Shown: piece by piece, positions 1 to 7,366 of the stretch
How positions within the stretch are numbered: the first letter of the stretch is position 1
How the letters are laid out: each line of letters opens with the position of its first letter
IMG/VR virus record: IMGVR_UViG_3300024520_000416
Span: 1 to 27,072 of that record
From: a virus
Strand: one strand, 5' to 3'
DNA: 27,072 nucleotides
The notes under the pieces: generated by a model
What the model was told of the DNA's origin: nothing
Database searches by the model: none
Seen by the model: only the letters and a program-made list of their open reading frames with translations
Made by a program: the position numbers and the translations under genes

Positions 1-118
1 GGTACGGGTCCGGGTCCGGGTCCGGGTACGGGGCCGGGTACGGGTACGGGTACGGGTACGGGGACGGGTACGGGTACGGGTCCGGGGACGGGGACGGGTG
101 CGGGGACGGGGACGGGGG
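1..118 (+). repeat. Degenerate hexanucleotide tandem repeat, GGNNCG
   Basis: Nineteen consecutive hexamers (1-114) fit GGNNCG, mostly GGTACG, GGTCCG and GGGACG, followed by a decayed unit. The first, second and sixth bases of each unit are constant (GG...G) and so is the fifth (C), while the third and fourth vary. In the coding frame ending at 128 this keeps every second codon as GGG (Gly) and varies the other, so the repeat is best read as a coding microsatellite for a Gly-X tail rather than a telomere or packaging end. The repeat may also be why an assembly would stop here. Confidence 0.85.
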
Positions 119-128
119 TTCCCAATGA
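3..128 (+). CDS. C-terminal tail of an upstream early protein (partial, Gly-rich dipeptide repeat)
   Basis: The third reading frame is open from the left window edge to a TGA at 126-128. It reads as about 20 dipeptides of Gly alternating with Tyr, Ser, Asp, Ala or Cys, ending in GGSQ. The stop overlaps the nuclease start codon (ATG 125-127) in a classic ATGA junction, which is the best argument that this frame, rather than the Gly-Thr/Pro or Val-Arg frames, is coding. Low-complexity Gly-rich tails occur on single-stranded DNA-binding and other flexible proteins, and the neighbours are recombination genes, so an SSB-like protein is possible. The body of the protein lies outside the window, so this cannot be tested here. 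Confidence 0.55.
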   Translation, partial: YGSGSGSGYGAGYGYGYGYGDGYGYGSGDGDGCGDGDGGSQ

Positions 129-937
129 CCGAGACACCGCGACTATCAGCGAGCATCGCGCAGAAGCTGCTCACAGAATGCCCCCTAAGCGCTTGGTCGG
201 CACATCGGCTGCTTGGCAACAATCGCCCGAAAACAACCGATTCTCAGCGAGCTGGGAGGCTCTGGCACGCCGCTCTGCTCGAAGGCGGGGCGGGAATCGA
301 GGTCATCGACTGCGATAGCTTCAGATCCAAGGCTGCTCGAGAGGCTCGAGACAAAGCCGAGCACGATGGGAAGATCCCCGTCACTAGTGCCAAGTGGGAT
401 TCGATGCAGCACGCGGTATTCCACATCCACGATGAGCTAGCCGCGCACGGTATCTGCCTCAACGGCGATGTGGAAGAGCGGATGGAGTGGAACGCACGCA
501 CCACGGGAGGTGAGGAGGTCGCCTGCTCGGGGTTCATCGACCACAGGCAAGGCTCGTTCATCGACGACCTGAAGACGGGAGACACCTGCGTAACTCCCCA
601 CATGGCGGCGGGGCTCATCGCGAAGTCGCACTCTTTGCTGCAGGATGCCGCCTACAAGAGCGCGGTTAGGGCGAAGCACGGTTACGAGGAGTGCCAGATG
701 CGCTTCATCTTCGTGCAAACCTGCGAGCCATACAGCGTGACTCCGGTCATCATGTCGGGAGAGTTTCGGGAGATCTCGCATATCCGCTGGCAACGAGCAA
801 TAGACGACTGGGCGAAGTATCTCGCCCTCGGCACCGACCGCAAGTTCTGGCCGGGTCCGGTGCCCGAAGGCTGCGCTACGGTACACCCGCCGGGGTGGAT
901 GATGTCAGTCGAACTGGAAGAGGAGGCTATGAGATGA
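125..937 (+). CDS. RecB/RecE-type PD-(D/E)XK exonuclease
   Basis: A 270-residue nuclease with the motif set of the phage RecE/DUF3799/Cas4-like PD-(D/E)XK families. G44..H48 in GRLWHAA, G136-F-I-D139, D148-L-K150 in DDLKTG, and Q173..Y177 in QDAAY appear in the right order and spacing. Such enzymes degrade one strand from double-strand ends to give ssDNA for recombination. ATG 125 is chosen over an upstream GTG at 98 because it forms an ATGA overlap with the preceding stop and because the GTG would add only repeat-encoded Arg-Gly residues. The gene ends in a second ATGA overlap with the P-loop ATPase, giving a coupled recombination pair. The exact nuclease subfamily is uncertain. Confidence 0.85.
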   Translation: MTETPRLSASIAQKLLTECPLSAWSAHRLLGNNRPKTTDSQRAGRLWHAALLEGGAGIEVIDCDSFRSKAAREARDKAEHDGKIPVTSAKWDSMQHAVFHIHDELAAHGICLNGDVEERMEWNARTTGGEEVACSGFIDHRQGSFIDDLKTGDTCVTPHMAAGLIAKSHSLLQDAAYKSAVRAKHGYEECQMRFIFVQTCEPYSVTPVIMSGEFREISHIRWQRAIDDWAKYLALGTDRKFWPGPVPEGCATVHPPGWMMSVELEEEAMR

Positions 938-1875
938 CCCGCACATTTGAAGCGACAACCGCCAAACGAGATAGGGTGCCGATGCTGGTGGGGCTAGTCG
1001 GTCCCTCCGGCAGCGGCAAAACGAAGTCAGCACTCAGACTCGCAGACGGGATGGTGAGGCAGACGGGGGGCAAGGTGTTCGTCATCGACACCGAAGCTAG
1101 ACGCGCGCTCCACTACGCCGATGAGCATGAGTTTCAGCATGTACCGATGGAGGCTCCGTTCTCGCCACTCGACTACCTCGCCGCTCTGGAGTTCTGCGTG
1201 GCACAGGGCGCTAGCGTGGTCGTCGTCGATTCAATGACGCATGAGCATACCGGACCGGGCGGCGTGCTTGAGATGCATGAGAAGTTCCTAGACGATAAGG
1301 CGGGTGACAATTGGCAGAAGCGCCAGAAGCTCGGCATGAGTGCTTGGATAAAGCCAAAGGCACAACGCCAGAAGCTCATCGACGCGATACTTCGCCTCGG
1401 GATCAATGGGGTATTCTGCTTCAGGGCAAAGGAAAAGCTCAAGCTGCGCCCCGGCAAGGATCCAATCCACCTCGGGCTGCAACCTGTCGGCGGTGACGAG
1501 TTCGTGTATGAGATGCTGGTGAATTGCTTGCTCTATCCCAAAGCCGAGGGAGTCCCCAATTGGGCACCGGATGAGAGCGCCGAGAAGGTCATGCTCAAGC
1601 TACCCGAGCACCTGCGCCACGTCTTCCCCGCCAACGAGCCACTCTCCGAGGCAACCGGCGAAGCTCTGGCGAAGTGGGCAGCGGGGGACAGTGAGCCGCA
1701 GCCGGAAGGGACGCTTGAAGACGCCATCCGCGATATCGTCGATGCAGGTGACGAGCAGGAACTCAACGCCGCCCGAGAGAAGTGGGGCCGCCACAAGTGG
1801 AGCACGGACGAGAAGATAGCTTTACGCGATGCCGTTACGGATGCTCGTAGCGAATTCGCGGATGGGGAGGGGTGA
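934..1875 (+). CDS. Sak4/AAA_24-like P-loop ATPase, recombination partner
   Basis: A 313-residue RecA-fold ATPase. Walker A is GPSGSGKT (residues 23-30) and Walker B is VVVVDS (95-100) after a long hydrophobic strand. The C-terminal 70 residues are acidic and charged. This matches the phage nucleotide-binding AAA_24/Sak4 family, which promotes ssDNA annealing or strand exchange and is often next to an exonuclease and an SSB. The start is ATG 934, overlapping the nuclease stop (ATGA), with AGGAGG at 921-926. A longer upstream reading of the same frame runs inside the nuclease gene and is rejected. It follows the nuclease directly, so the two probably act together in end processing and annealing of replicating phage DNA. 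Confidence 0.8.
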   Translation: MTRTFEATTAKRDRVPMLVGLVGPSGSGKTKSALRLADGMVRQTGGKVFVIDTEARRALHYADEHEFQHVPMEAPFSPLDYLAALEFCVAQGASVVVVDSMTHEHTGPGGVLEMHEKFLDDKAGDNWQKRQKLGMSAWIKPKAQRQKLIDAILRLGINGVFCFRAKEKLKLRPGKDPIHLGLQPVGGDEFVYEMLVNCLLYPKAEGVPNWAPDESAEKVMLKLPEHLRHVFPANEPLSEATGEALAKWAAGDSEPQPEGTLEDAIRDIVDAGDEQELNAAREKWGRHKWSTDEKIALRDAVTDARSEFADGEG

Positions 1876-1879
1876 GGAG

Positions 1880-2155
1880 ATGGACTACACAGAGCCGGGA
1901 GTGCGCTGGGATAACGACGCTGGGGTATGGCGCGAGACCCGCGGCGGTGGGCAGGGGCCGAACGGTCAGGGTATCACATCGGCAATTGTTGAGGATTACA
2001 TTGGTGACCTGCTTGCCCGCCTCGCCACCCTGGAGGCCGACCTCGCCGCCTATAGGTGGTGGGTGAGGCAGGGCCGATTCACTTTCCTTAAAGACCTGAT
2101 CCTCGCAGAGATTCGGAAGGCGCGGGAGATCGAGGGGGAGGGGGTAGATGGCTGA
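1880..2155 (+). CDS. Small hypothetical early protein
   Basis: A 91-residue acidic protein that I do not recognise. The N-terminal third is polar and Gly-rich (RETRGGGQGPNG). Residues 33-87 form one or two helices with heptad-like Leu/Ile spacing (IGDLLARLATLEADLAAY, then FLKDLILAEIRKAREIE), suggesting a coiled coil or helical hairpin. The start ATG 1880 lies 4 nt after the ATPase stop and is preceded by GGGGTGAGGAG, a strong ribosome binding site overlapping that stop. Its 3' end overlaps the next gene by 8 nt, so it is translated as part of the early operon. Confidence 0.65.
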   Translation: MDYTEPGVRWDNDAGVWRETRGGGQGPNGQGITSAIVEDYIGDLLARLATLEADLAAYRWWVRQGRFTFLKDLILAEIRKAREIEGEGVDG

Positions 2156-2483
2156 CCGCGAGCTAACGATCCCATCGCTACGCTTCCGAATCGAGAACGG
2201 CACCACGCTAGAGGAGGTCCGCATCGCTCGGGGAGAGGATGGGTACACCGCCACAGTCCGGGCCACGGACGGGCACACCGTGTCACCCTCAAGCCCCGCT
2301 AGTGAGCCTATGCCGATCTGCGTACCTGAGCCGCAGGTTGCGGGACTACTCGCGGGAGCGGCACTCGTTGCGCTAATCGCAGAGGTGCGCGGCCTGACAC
2401 GCCGAGTCAAAGCGAGCCGCGAACGACTAGAACGACTGCCGGCTCAGTCAGCAGCGGGAATCGTCGAGCCTTCGGGCAGGTGA
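2148..2483 (+). CDS. Hypothetical protein with one membrane helix and a VPEP-like motif
   Basis: A 111-residue protein. Residues 1-55 are polar and probably beta-rich. VPEP at 59-62 is followed directly by a hydrophobic helix (about 65-80) and then a basic RGLTRR (81-86) and an Arg-rich amphipathic tail. The order Pro-Glu-Pro, membrane helix, Arg cluster resembles a PEP-CTERM sorting signal. A true signal would be C-terminal and would need an N-terminal signal peptide, both missing here, so a simple membrane-anchored phage protein is more likely. The start overlaps the previous gene by 8 nt. The 3' end overlaps the last gene of the convergent late operon by 40 nt. Confidence 0.6.
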   Translation: MADRELTIPSLRFRIENGTTLEEVRIARGEDGYTATVRATDGHTVSPSSPASEPMPICVPEPQVAGLLAGAALVALIAEVRGLTRRVKASRERLERLPAQSAAGIVEPSGR

Positions 2484-2734
2484 TAGTTGTTCGTAACGGT
2501 GCCGCCGCCCGACATGTAGTCGCTAACGGCTTGGATGAGTGCTTGCCCGAGGTTGATCCCGAGCAGTGCGCCACCCTCCGAGATCTCCGCGCCTTCCATG
2601 CCTCCAGGCCCGGTGACATCACCAACGCCGGCATACAGCCCCCAATGATTCCCGTCCGCAGTAGCCTTGCCGATGTGGGTTTGGCAACCCGAGACCAGCG
2701 CAACGAGCGCCAGCAGTACGATTACTCTCCGCAT
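2444..2734 (-). CDS. Small lipoprotein, possible outer-membrane spanin
   Basis: A 96-residue protein with a textbook lipoprotein signal: MRR, a hydrophobic core, then lipobox LVSG followed by Cys17. The mature part is short, Gly-rich, with no recognised fold. It is the last gene of the leftward late operon, just after an HExxH protein and near a protein shaped like an inner-membrane spanin (3292-3681). By position and topology it could be the outer-membrane half of a two-component lysis complex, but it lacks the Pro-rich mature region usual for Rz1. A superinfection-exclusion lipoprotein is an alternative. Its 3' end overlaps the convergent early gene. Confidence 0.65.
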   Translation of the reverse strand: MRRVIVLLALVALVSGCQTHIGKATADGNHWGLYAGVGDVTGPGGMEGAEISEGGALLGINLGQALIQAVSDYMSGGGTVTNNYHLPEGSTIPAAD

Positions 2735-2743
2735 TCCGTCCCC

Positions 2744-3337
2744 CTAGAAGTTGTAGGCGATGCCCACGGACCTCTTTGAAATTGTTGGGTACACCCGAGC
2801 CGGCGCAGTGTGCCCACGATACAGCCGATACGCAGACCATAGCGCGTGGGAGGCTAACAGAGGAATGGCGATCTCACCTCGTCCACCGAGACGCTTGAAG
2901 TTGTACATATCCCCGTCCCTCCTGAATCCCCCGATGCCCGCCTCAGTCCCCACCACGTAAACCGCAGTGCATAAAACGTGCCAAGCAATGATACCAGTCC
3001 CCACAGCCGTACGTTCCTGGCCGAGCGCGAACACCAGCTCGCTAGCAACCGCCTGATTAGCGAACCCCGCCATGTAATAGGACGGAGTGCCGAGCCCTTC
3101 GGTGTGGACGTAGAGGAATCCATCTCTAGCCTGAAACCTCGAACTCTTCCCCCTACTCCACCCCTCGAAGAAGTGCCCCGACTCATGCGCTGCAAAGCCC
3201 ATGCCAACGCCTAGCAGGAATCCGCCACCCTTCTTAGCCCATCCGTCTGCCTGCGCTGTAGACGCGCAGAGGAGCGCTACAGCAACGGCGGCTAGTTCGT
3301 GTCCTTTACGTGCTTGGCGATATCGCTCAGTTCGCAT
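2744..3337 (-). CDS. Exported/membrane protein with an HExxH metalloprotease-like motif
   Basis: A 197-residue protein. Residues about 14-30 form a signal-peptide-like stretch ending in STAQADG. A hydrophobic Gly-rich helix (39-50) runs straight into H51-E-S-G-H55, the HExxH zinc motif, followed by FFEGW. Further hydrophobic segments lie at about 113-131 and 153-170. A conserved-looking AGFANQAVASE block (90-100) supplies polar and acidic residues that could complete a metal site, and the protein ends in aromatic Phe. HExxH inside or next to a membrane helix recalls site-2/M50-type peptidases, but no third ligand can be fixed by eye. The 5' end overlaps the 3' end of the coiled-coil membrane gene by 46 nt, a long overlap typical of compact lysis cassettes. 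The function is inferred only. Confidence 0.6.
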   Translation of the reverse strand: MRTERYRQARKGHELAAVAVALLCASTAQADGWAKKGGGFLLGVGMGFAAHESGHFFEGWSRGKSSRFQARDGFLYVHTEGLGTPSYYMAGFANQAVASELVFALGQERTAVGTGIIAWHVLCTAVYVVGTEAGIGGFRRDGDMYNFKRLGGRGEIAIPLLASHALWSAYRLYRGHTAPARVYPTISKRSVGIAYNF

Positions 3338-3681
3338 TCTACTAGGTTCTCTTTGCGGTAGCTCGGCCCCTTGCAGACGCGGGCGATCACCGCTGCCCTC
3401 GACTCCGCTTTGGCATTCTTGACCGCTTCTTTCTGCTTCGCGTCTGCTCTGTCCTGCTTCATCTCGCCGACCAGATCCTTAACGGACTGCTCGACTCCAT
3501 CCACCTTCTTCTCAATCTTGACGAATCTACCGTCGATGTACGCAAGGTGCTCGTCTTGACGCCCGTCCGTGGCTTCCACGCTGAGAACCCAACCTCCTGC
3601 GGATGCGGTAGCAGCAACAATTGCCAGCACGATTGACCACCAGTTGATAAACCGGCTTGGGTCCAGCTTCTTCCGAGCCAC
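3292..3681 (-). CDS. Single-pass membrane protein with coiled coil, i-spanin-like
   Basis: A 129-residue protein. A short basic N-terminus (MARKKLDPSR) precedes one membrane helix (about 14-34), then a long charged helical segment (about 45-97) with heptad-like spacing and a C-terminal region with two Cys. This N-in, C-out architecture with a periplasmic coiled coil is that of Rz-type inner-membrane spanins. Some phage membrane proteins of unknown role look the same, so the call is by topology and location in the putative lysis cluster rather than by sequence recognition. It starts 9 nt after the preceding small membrane gene. No Rz1-like lipoprotein is embedded in its alternate frames. Confidence 0.55.
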   Translation of the reverse strand: MARKKLDPSRFINWWSIVLAIVAATASAGGWVLSVEATDGRQDEHLAYIDGRFVKIEKKVDGVEQSVKDLVGEMKQDRADAKQKEAVKNAKAESRAAVIARVCKGPSYRKENLVECELSDIAKHVKDTN

Positions 3682-3690
3682 GTCGCCCCC

Positions 3691-3972
3691 CTATCCCAAC
3701 AAAGCCGCAGCGGGATAGATGAACCCTGCTGCAATGCAATGTGCTGCGTTCCATTCTTCTACCTGCTCGAGCGCGTGTTTCGCATTCCGAGCTGCCGTGC
3801 CTGCTGCTAGATTCGTCGCATTGATTACCGCCACGAGTTCGATTACCTCGTCAGGTTGCAGCCTGATCTGAGTCCACTCCAGCAAATACTTGAGCACGAT
3901 GTTGAGCACGAGCGTACTAGCCGCCGTGCCTCCTATCGCCCTCGGGTCTCGCGTCTCTGTATTCTCAGCCAC
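3691..3972 (-). CDS. Small membrane protein, holin candidate
   Basis: A 93-residue protein starting at GTG 3972, placed 8 nt after the sulfatase stop with GAGG overlapping that stop. A longer reading of the frame starts inside the sulfatase gene and has no supporting signal. It carries a hydrophobic helix at about 19-34 (STLVLNIVLKYLLEW), a mildly hydrophobic amphipathic helix around 43-58, and a short hydrophobic C-terminus (AAGFIYPAAALLG). Size, hydrophobicity and position beside a spanin-like gene fit a holin, but no family-specific motif is seen. Confidence 0.5.
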   Translation of the reverse strand: MAENTETRDPRAIGGTAASTLVLNIVLKYLLEWTQIRLQPDEVIELVAVINATNLAAGTAARNAKHALEQVEEWNAAHCIAAGFIYPAAALLG

Positions 3973-3980
3973 TCTGAACC

Positions 3981-5726
3981 TCAGTAGTTGGTTGGGGGTG
4001 GTGGCCCCTGCTTGTCGATCAATGCCATGCCGAACTGTATCGCGCTCAGTTGGTCGGCCGTTGGGGGGTCGGTCCAATCGGCTCCATCGGTCGTAGTTAT
4101 CACGCAGTCTGCTAGCTCAACGCCCGCCGCCAGAACTGTCCCGTATCGATTCGCCGCCGTTCCGTCGTCGTCCGAGTAGGCGAGGGTCAACACGCACTTG
4201 TAGGGGCTGACGGTCGTATCGGTGTAGTCGCGTTGCACGTAGTAGCGAATCCCATCTGTATGGTAGAACCACTCGCCGAACGTCACGATATCCCACTCAT
4301 TCGCGTCATCGTTCTCGGGGTCGGGTCTCTCGGCAATCGTGCCTGTTGCATTTCCACCCGTTGGAAACCAGCGCTGATAGCTGATATGCGAGCGCGATAC
4401 CGAGCAGTTGGCAGCCGTCTCCCCGTTCAGCGAAGTCATGCAGTTCCACATCGACTTAGAGGTCTTCGGTCTCGGGTCGGCGATACCGTGCGCGGCAAGA
4501 ATCGTCGGCATCAGGTCGCTAGCGTGGAACATCTGATCCGGCAGCATCACCCCATTCTCAACGCCACGCCCCGCACAAACCAGCGCAGATCGGATGCCGC
4601 ATGGGTAGGCGCTCTTCTTGACGAAGCCTGTACTGCACTCTGCGGAATGGATGTTGGGGGCCATCGCCTGCGCGGTCCCGTTGTCGGTCATCGAGCAGAC
4701 CACCGAATCAGACGATGAGCTAATCACCTGGCCATCATGAGTCTCAATGGCATCAATCAGCAAACCCTTCTGCACATCGAGGTATTCGAGCGAGGCTAGC
4801 CATACATCGCCCTCGTCATCTCCAGCAGTGAACGAATAGCCGGGGGGCCAATCGTGCTGGTCTTCCGTCGCCCCGTGGTCGGAGTAGTTACACGAGCCTA
4901 TAGCCCCCGCCCCCGGTCTGTTCGGTGCGTGCGTGATATTGTCCCAAACCAGCAGCACGTGAAAGCCGGTAGTCTGCGCTTCGATGTATTCGATCGCGTC
5001 GTCGTATATCTGCTTGCCGGTGTTCTCTGTGCTGAATGTAATAGCCCCGTCAAGCGTTGAGACGGGGCCGTAGTTGTGCCCCTTGCAATCGTCCCAAACA
5101 TTGACGGAGCCCGGCAGAACTCCCTGCGTGTAGTCGATGTTCCACGGGTTGTCGTCGTTGCCGAGCATCACGATGTTGGCCGTAGTGAAGCCAAGCTGTT
5201 TGATGAATGCGACTCCACTAGCAGGGTTGCTTATTTGGTCCTGCGACATATGGACCTTGCCGGCAAAGTACGTGCTCTTGCCGTTTGCCTCTAGCGTCCT
5301 CGGCAGTGTCGAGATGGCGGGGTTAGCAGACCAGTATGAGTAGTCATGGTCTGCGCGCCGCCCCGCCCCATACATATGATTGTAGTTGCCGACATCGAGC
5401 CCTGAGATGATCGACCACCGAGTAGGAGTACAAACCTGCGAGACCGTCATCCCGCTAACGACCATCCCCGCGTCTACAATGCGCGTCAGGTTTGGGGTAT
5501 CGACTCCGGTGTTCGGCGCAACGGGAGTAGCGGGGTCGGACGCATTGGCGAATAGTTCCTCCCCGACATCGTGCAACCCCTGAAAGTTCAAGGAGCTAAC
5601 GTCATCGTGCATCATGAGCACAAAGAAGCACGGCTTAGCCACGCAGCTAGGGGTAACGTCGGAAGCGTGCGCAGGCGCAGCCCATGCGGCTAGGAGCATC
5701 ACAGCTAGAGCAGTCGCACGATTCAC
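3981..5726 (-). CDS. Secreted sulfatase (alkaline-phosphatase superfamily)
   Basis: A 581-residue, full-length type I sulfatase that hydrolyses sulfate esters. Visible motifs: Sec signal peptide (1-22, cleaving near AHASD); metal-site D41-D42; signature C99-T-P-T-R103 followed by SIISG, where the Cys is converted to formylglycine; G-K157-V-H159, matching the family's GKWH block; H266 in THAP; D348-N349-G metal ligands; and HASDLMPTILAAHGI (401-415), the family's conserved C-terminal helix. It has many Cys, as expected for an extracytoplasmic protein. Start GTG 5726 has AGGAG overlapping the preceding stop. It sits in the late operon between a secreted beta-rich protein and the lysis candidates. 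Activity requires a host formylglycine-generating enzyme or anSME, none being encoded here. The substrate is unknown; sulfated polysaccharide is the natural guess. Confidence 0.9.
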   Translation of the reverse strand: MNRATALAVMLLAAWAAPAHASDVTPSCVAKPCFFVLMMHDDVSSLNFQGLHDVGEELFANASDPATPVAPNTGVDTPNLTRIVDAGMVVSGMTVSQVCTPTRWSIISGLDVGNYNHMYGAGRRADHDYSYWSANPAISTLPRTLEANGKSTYFAGKVHMSQDQISNPASGVAFIKQLGFTTANIVMLGNDDNPWNIDYTQGVLPGSVNVWDDCKGHNYGPVSTLDGAITFSTENTGKQIYDDAIEYIEAQTTGFHVLLVWDNITHAPNRPGAGAIGSCNYSDHGATEDQHDWPPGYSFTAGDDEGDVWLASLEYLDVQKGLLIDAIETHDGQVISSSSDSVVCSMTDNGTAQAMAPNIHSAECSTGFVKKSAYPCGIRSALVCAGRGVENGVMLPDQMFHASDLMPTILAAHGIADPRPKTSKSMWNCMTSLNGETAANCSVSRSHISYQRWFPTGGNATGTIAERPDPENDDANEWDIVTFGEWFYHTDGIRYYVQRDYTDTTVSPYKCVLTLAYSDDDGTAANRYGTVLAAGVELADCVITTTDGADWTDPPTADQLSAIQFGMALIDKQGPPPPTNY

Positions 5727-5737
5727 AGGTCCGGCTC

Positions 5738-7366
5738 CTATCGCGTGTAGCAGAGAGTTACGATTGCATTGTCAGTGCCGCCCGCCCCTACCGCAGTGAC
5801 GTTAAGCCAGACCATTTGATCGACTGCAATCGACGTGTTGGCTAGTGATAGATCCTCATCGAGTGTGCTGTCTGCATCGCAGGCGCTAATTGTAGCGATG
5901 GTCTCTGTACACCTGGCTTTCTCAAGCCGAGCTGCTGCGATAGTCGTTGAGCCGTCATCGTCGCAAAAGTTGTCAGGGTTGCCAGATGTTTGCGGAGGGC
6001 CGCCCGTGTCGTACAAGTTGACGCAATCGCACTGAGAGATGTCGAACGTCGCATCGCCTGACCCCACATCCTCGCAGAATGCATGAACGCGGGTCAGGGT
6101 CAGCGCATGGCCGGGGATCATCACCGGCGAAGTCTCAGAGCCCGAGAACCCGCCGAAGTGAACGGTTTCACATTGAGTCGTTCCGGTGGTTACGTAGGTG
6201 CCATTCTCGTTCGGCTCCGAGCGAGTGCGGCTGGCGTCAAGCAAGTCCATGTCCGTCGTTAGGGTGTACGTGCCGTTGTTCATCACGAGCACGTCCGTAT
6301 CTCCCTCGCCAGGAAACAGAGTCACAGGCCCATCATGCGCCGCAGAGATGCGAGTGTTCCATGTCGCCTTATCCGCCATGATGCCTCTGATTTTGAAGTC
6401 ACTAGCCCACGTTCCGCACGAGCCAGTACCGTCGCACTGGATCTGACCTTGCAACTTCATCGTATCGTGCCGATCTCCGTCGCCGCCGACCACATCGACA
6501 CCATTAATGACAAACGCCTGACCAGACAGCTCATCTTCATTAGCTGCCCAATTCTCACCGGCTAGCCGCCCGTTGTTGATTCCTGCCGAGGTGACGCCCA
6601 TTTTCAGATATGAGGTATCGCCGATGTAGGTACCACCTAGCGATGGGTCCGTCACAGCAAGAATTGCAGCGGTGTCGTCTGTCGCCCCCGTCGTGATGAG
6701 ATACCGACTCACTCCGTCATGGGTAACTGTCGCACTTGCGAAGCCAGCGCTAGCAGACGTAGCGCGTAGGGCCACTTGGATCTTCGCTGCGATGTCGTCC
6801 TCGTCTGAAATGCCTGCGGTAAAGTCCAGCCCAGACACGTCTTGAGATTCCGCATTGATCGTCACCTCAAATTCGCCGTCACTCACGCCTTGGAATGTAG
6901 CCACGCTACCAGAGACCTTGCCGAGCAACGTCGCCGAAGTGACAACGGCATTGGCAGCACCACCCGAAGTCAGCAGGGAGCTATCTGCGGCTAGCGTCGG
7001 GATCTCCCAACTACCGTCCGTATTGCACAGATATGCAACCTTGGGGGTGAGGTCGAATGAGGATGTGAAGATTGCAACGTCGTCGCCCGATACGCTGCAA
7101 CTATACCCAATCGTGTCATTATCAGTGAACACCCGACCGTTGCTGCCGTCGATGTCGTCCTGAAGAATCCGCGTCACGCCGAGTGTGGTGCCGTCGTAAG
7201 TCAATGACGAGTCACTACCAATAGAGCCGCTACTATTCAGCAGAACTTCAGTATCACTAGTGCCGCTGATATCAGCCGAGCCGCCAAGTTCCTGCCCTGC
7301 GCTACCCGCTACCGCAGCTCCCGCGTAAAACACGCAGAGCAGCGCTGTAAGAAATGATCTCATCAT
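5738..7366 (-). CDS. Secreted beta-rich protein with tail-fibre-like segments
   Basis: A 542-residue protein from ATG 7366 (a second ATG follows at 7363). GGGAG lies just upstream; an in-frame upstream ATG at 7399 would start inside the preceding gene. Residues 1-21 are a clear signal peptide (MMRSFLTALLCVFYAGAAVAG). The next part (LLNSSGSIGSDSSLTYDGTT) is typical of phage and bacterial tail-fibre-like proteins. A later block (EFEVTINAESQDVSGLDF, continuing to AAKIQVALRA) resembles the repeat found in phage DUF3383-type tail proteins. The C-terminal third is Cys-rich, suggesting disulfides outside the cytoplasm. A tail fibre with a Sec signal would be unusual. It could be a surface-displayed or secreted binding protein working with the sulfatase that follows 11 nt later. 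Confidence 0.7.
   Translation of the reverse strand: MMRSFLTALLCVFYAGAAVAGSAGQELGGSADISGTSDTEVLLNSSGSIGSDSSLTYDGTTLGVTRILQDDIDGSNGRVFTDNDTIGYSCSVSGDDVAIFTSSFDLTPKVAYLCNTDGSWEIPTLAADSSLLTSGGAANAVVTSATLLGKVSGSVATFQGVSDGEFEVTINAESQDVSGLDFTAGISDEDDIAAKIQVALRATSASAGFASATVTHDGVSRYLITTGATDDTAAILAVTDPSLGGTYIGDTSYLKMGVTSAGINNGRLAGENWAANEDELSGQAFVINGVDVVGGDGDRHDTMKLQGQIQCDGTGSCGTWASDFKIRGIMADKATWNTRISAAHDGPVTLFPGEGDTDVLVMNNGTYTLTTDMDLLDASRTRSEPNENGTYVTTGTTQCETVHFGGFSGSETSPVMIPGHALTLTRVHAFCEDVGSGDATFDISQCDCVNLYDTGGPPQTSGNPDNFCDDDGSTTIAAARLEKARCTETIATISACDADSTLDEDLSLANTSIAVDQMVWLNVTAVGAGGTDNAIVTLCYTR

Noticed and set aside
1-118. Telomere or terminal packaging repeat
   Set aside because: The hexamers are in a protein reading frame that ends with an ATGA coupling to the next gene, so a coding microsatellite explains them better.
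98-937. GTG at 98 as the nuclease start
   Set aside because: It would add only repeat-encoded RGRGRGFP; ATG 125 is coupled to the preceding stop.
2456-2482. Terminator hairpin at the early/late convergence (GCC-TTCG-GGC)
   Set aside because: Only three base pairs and no U-tract on either strand.
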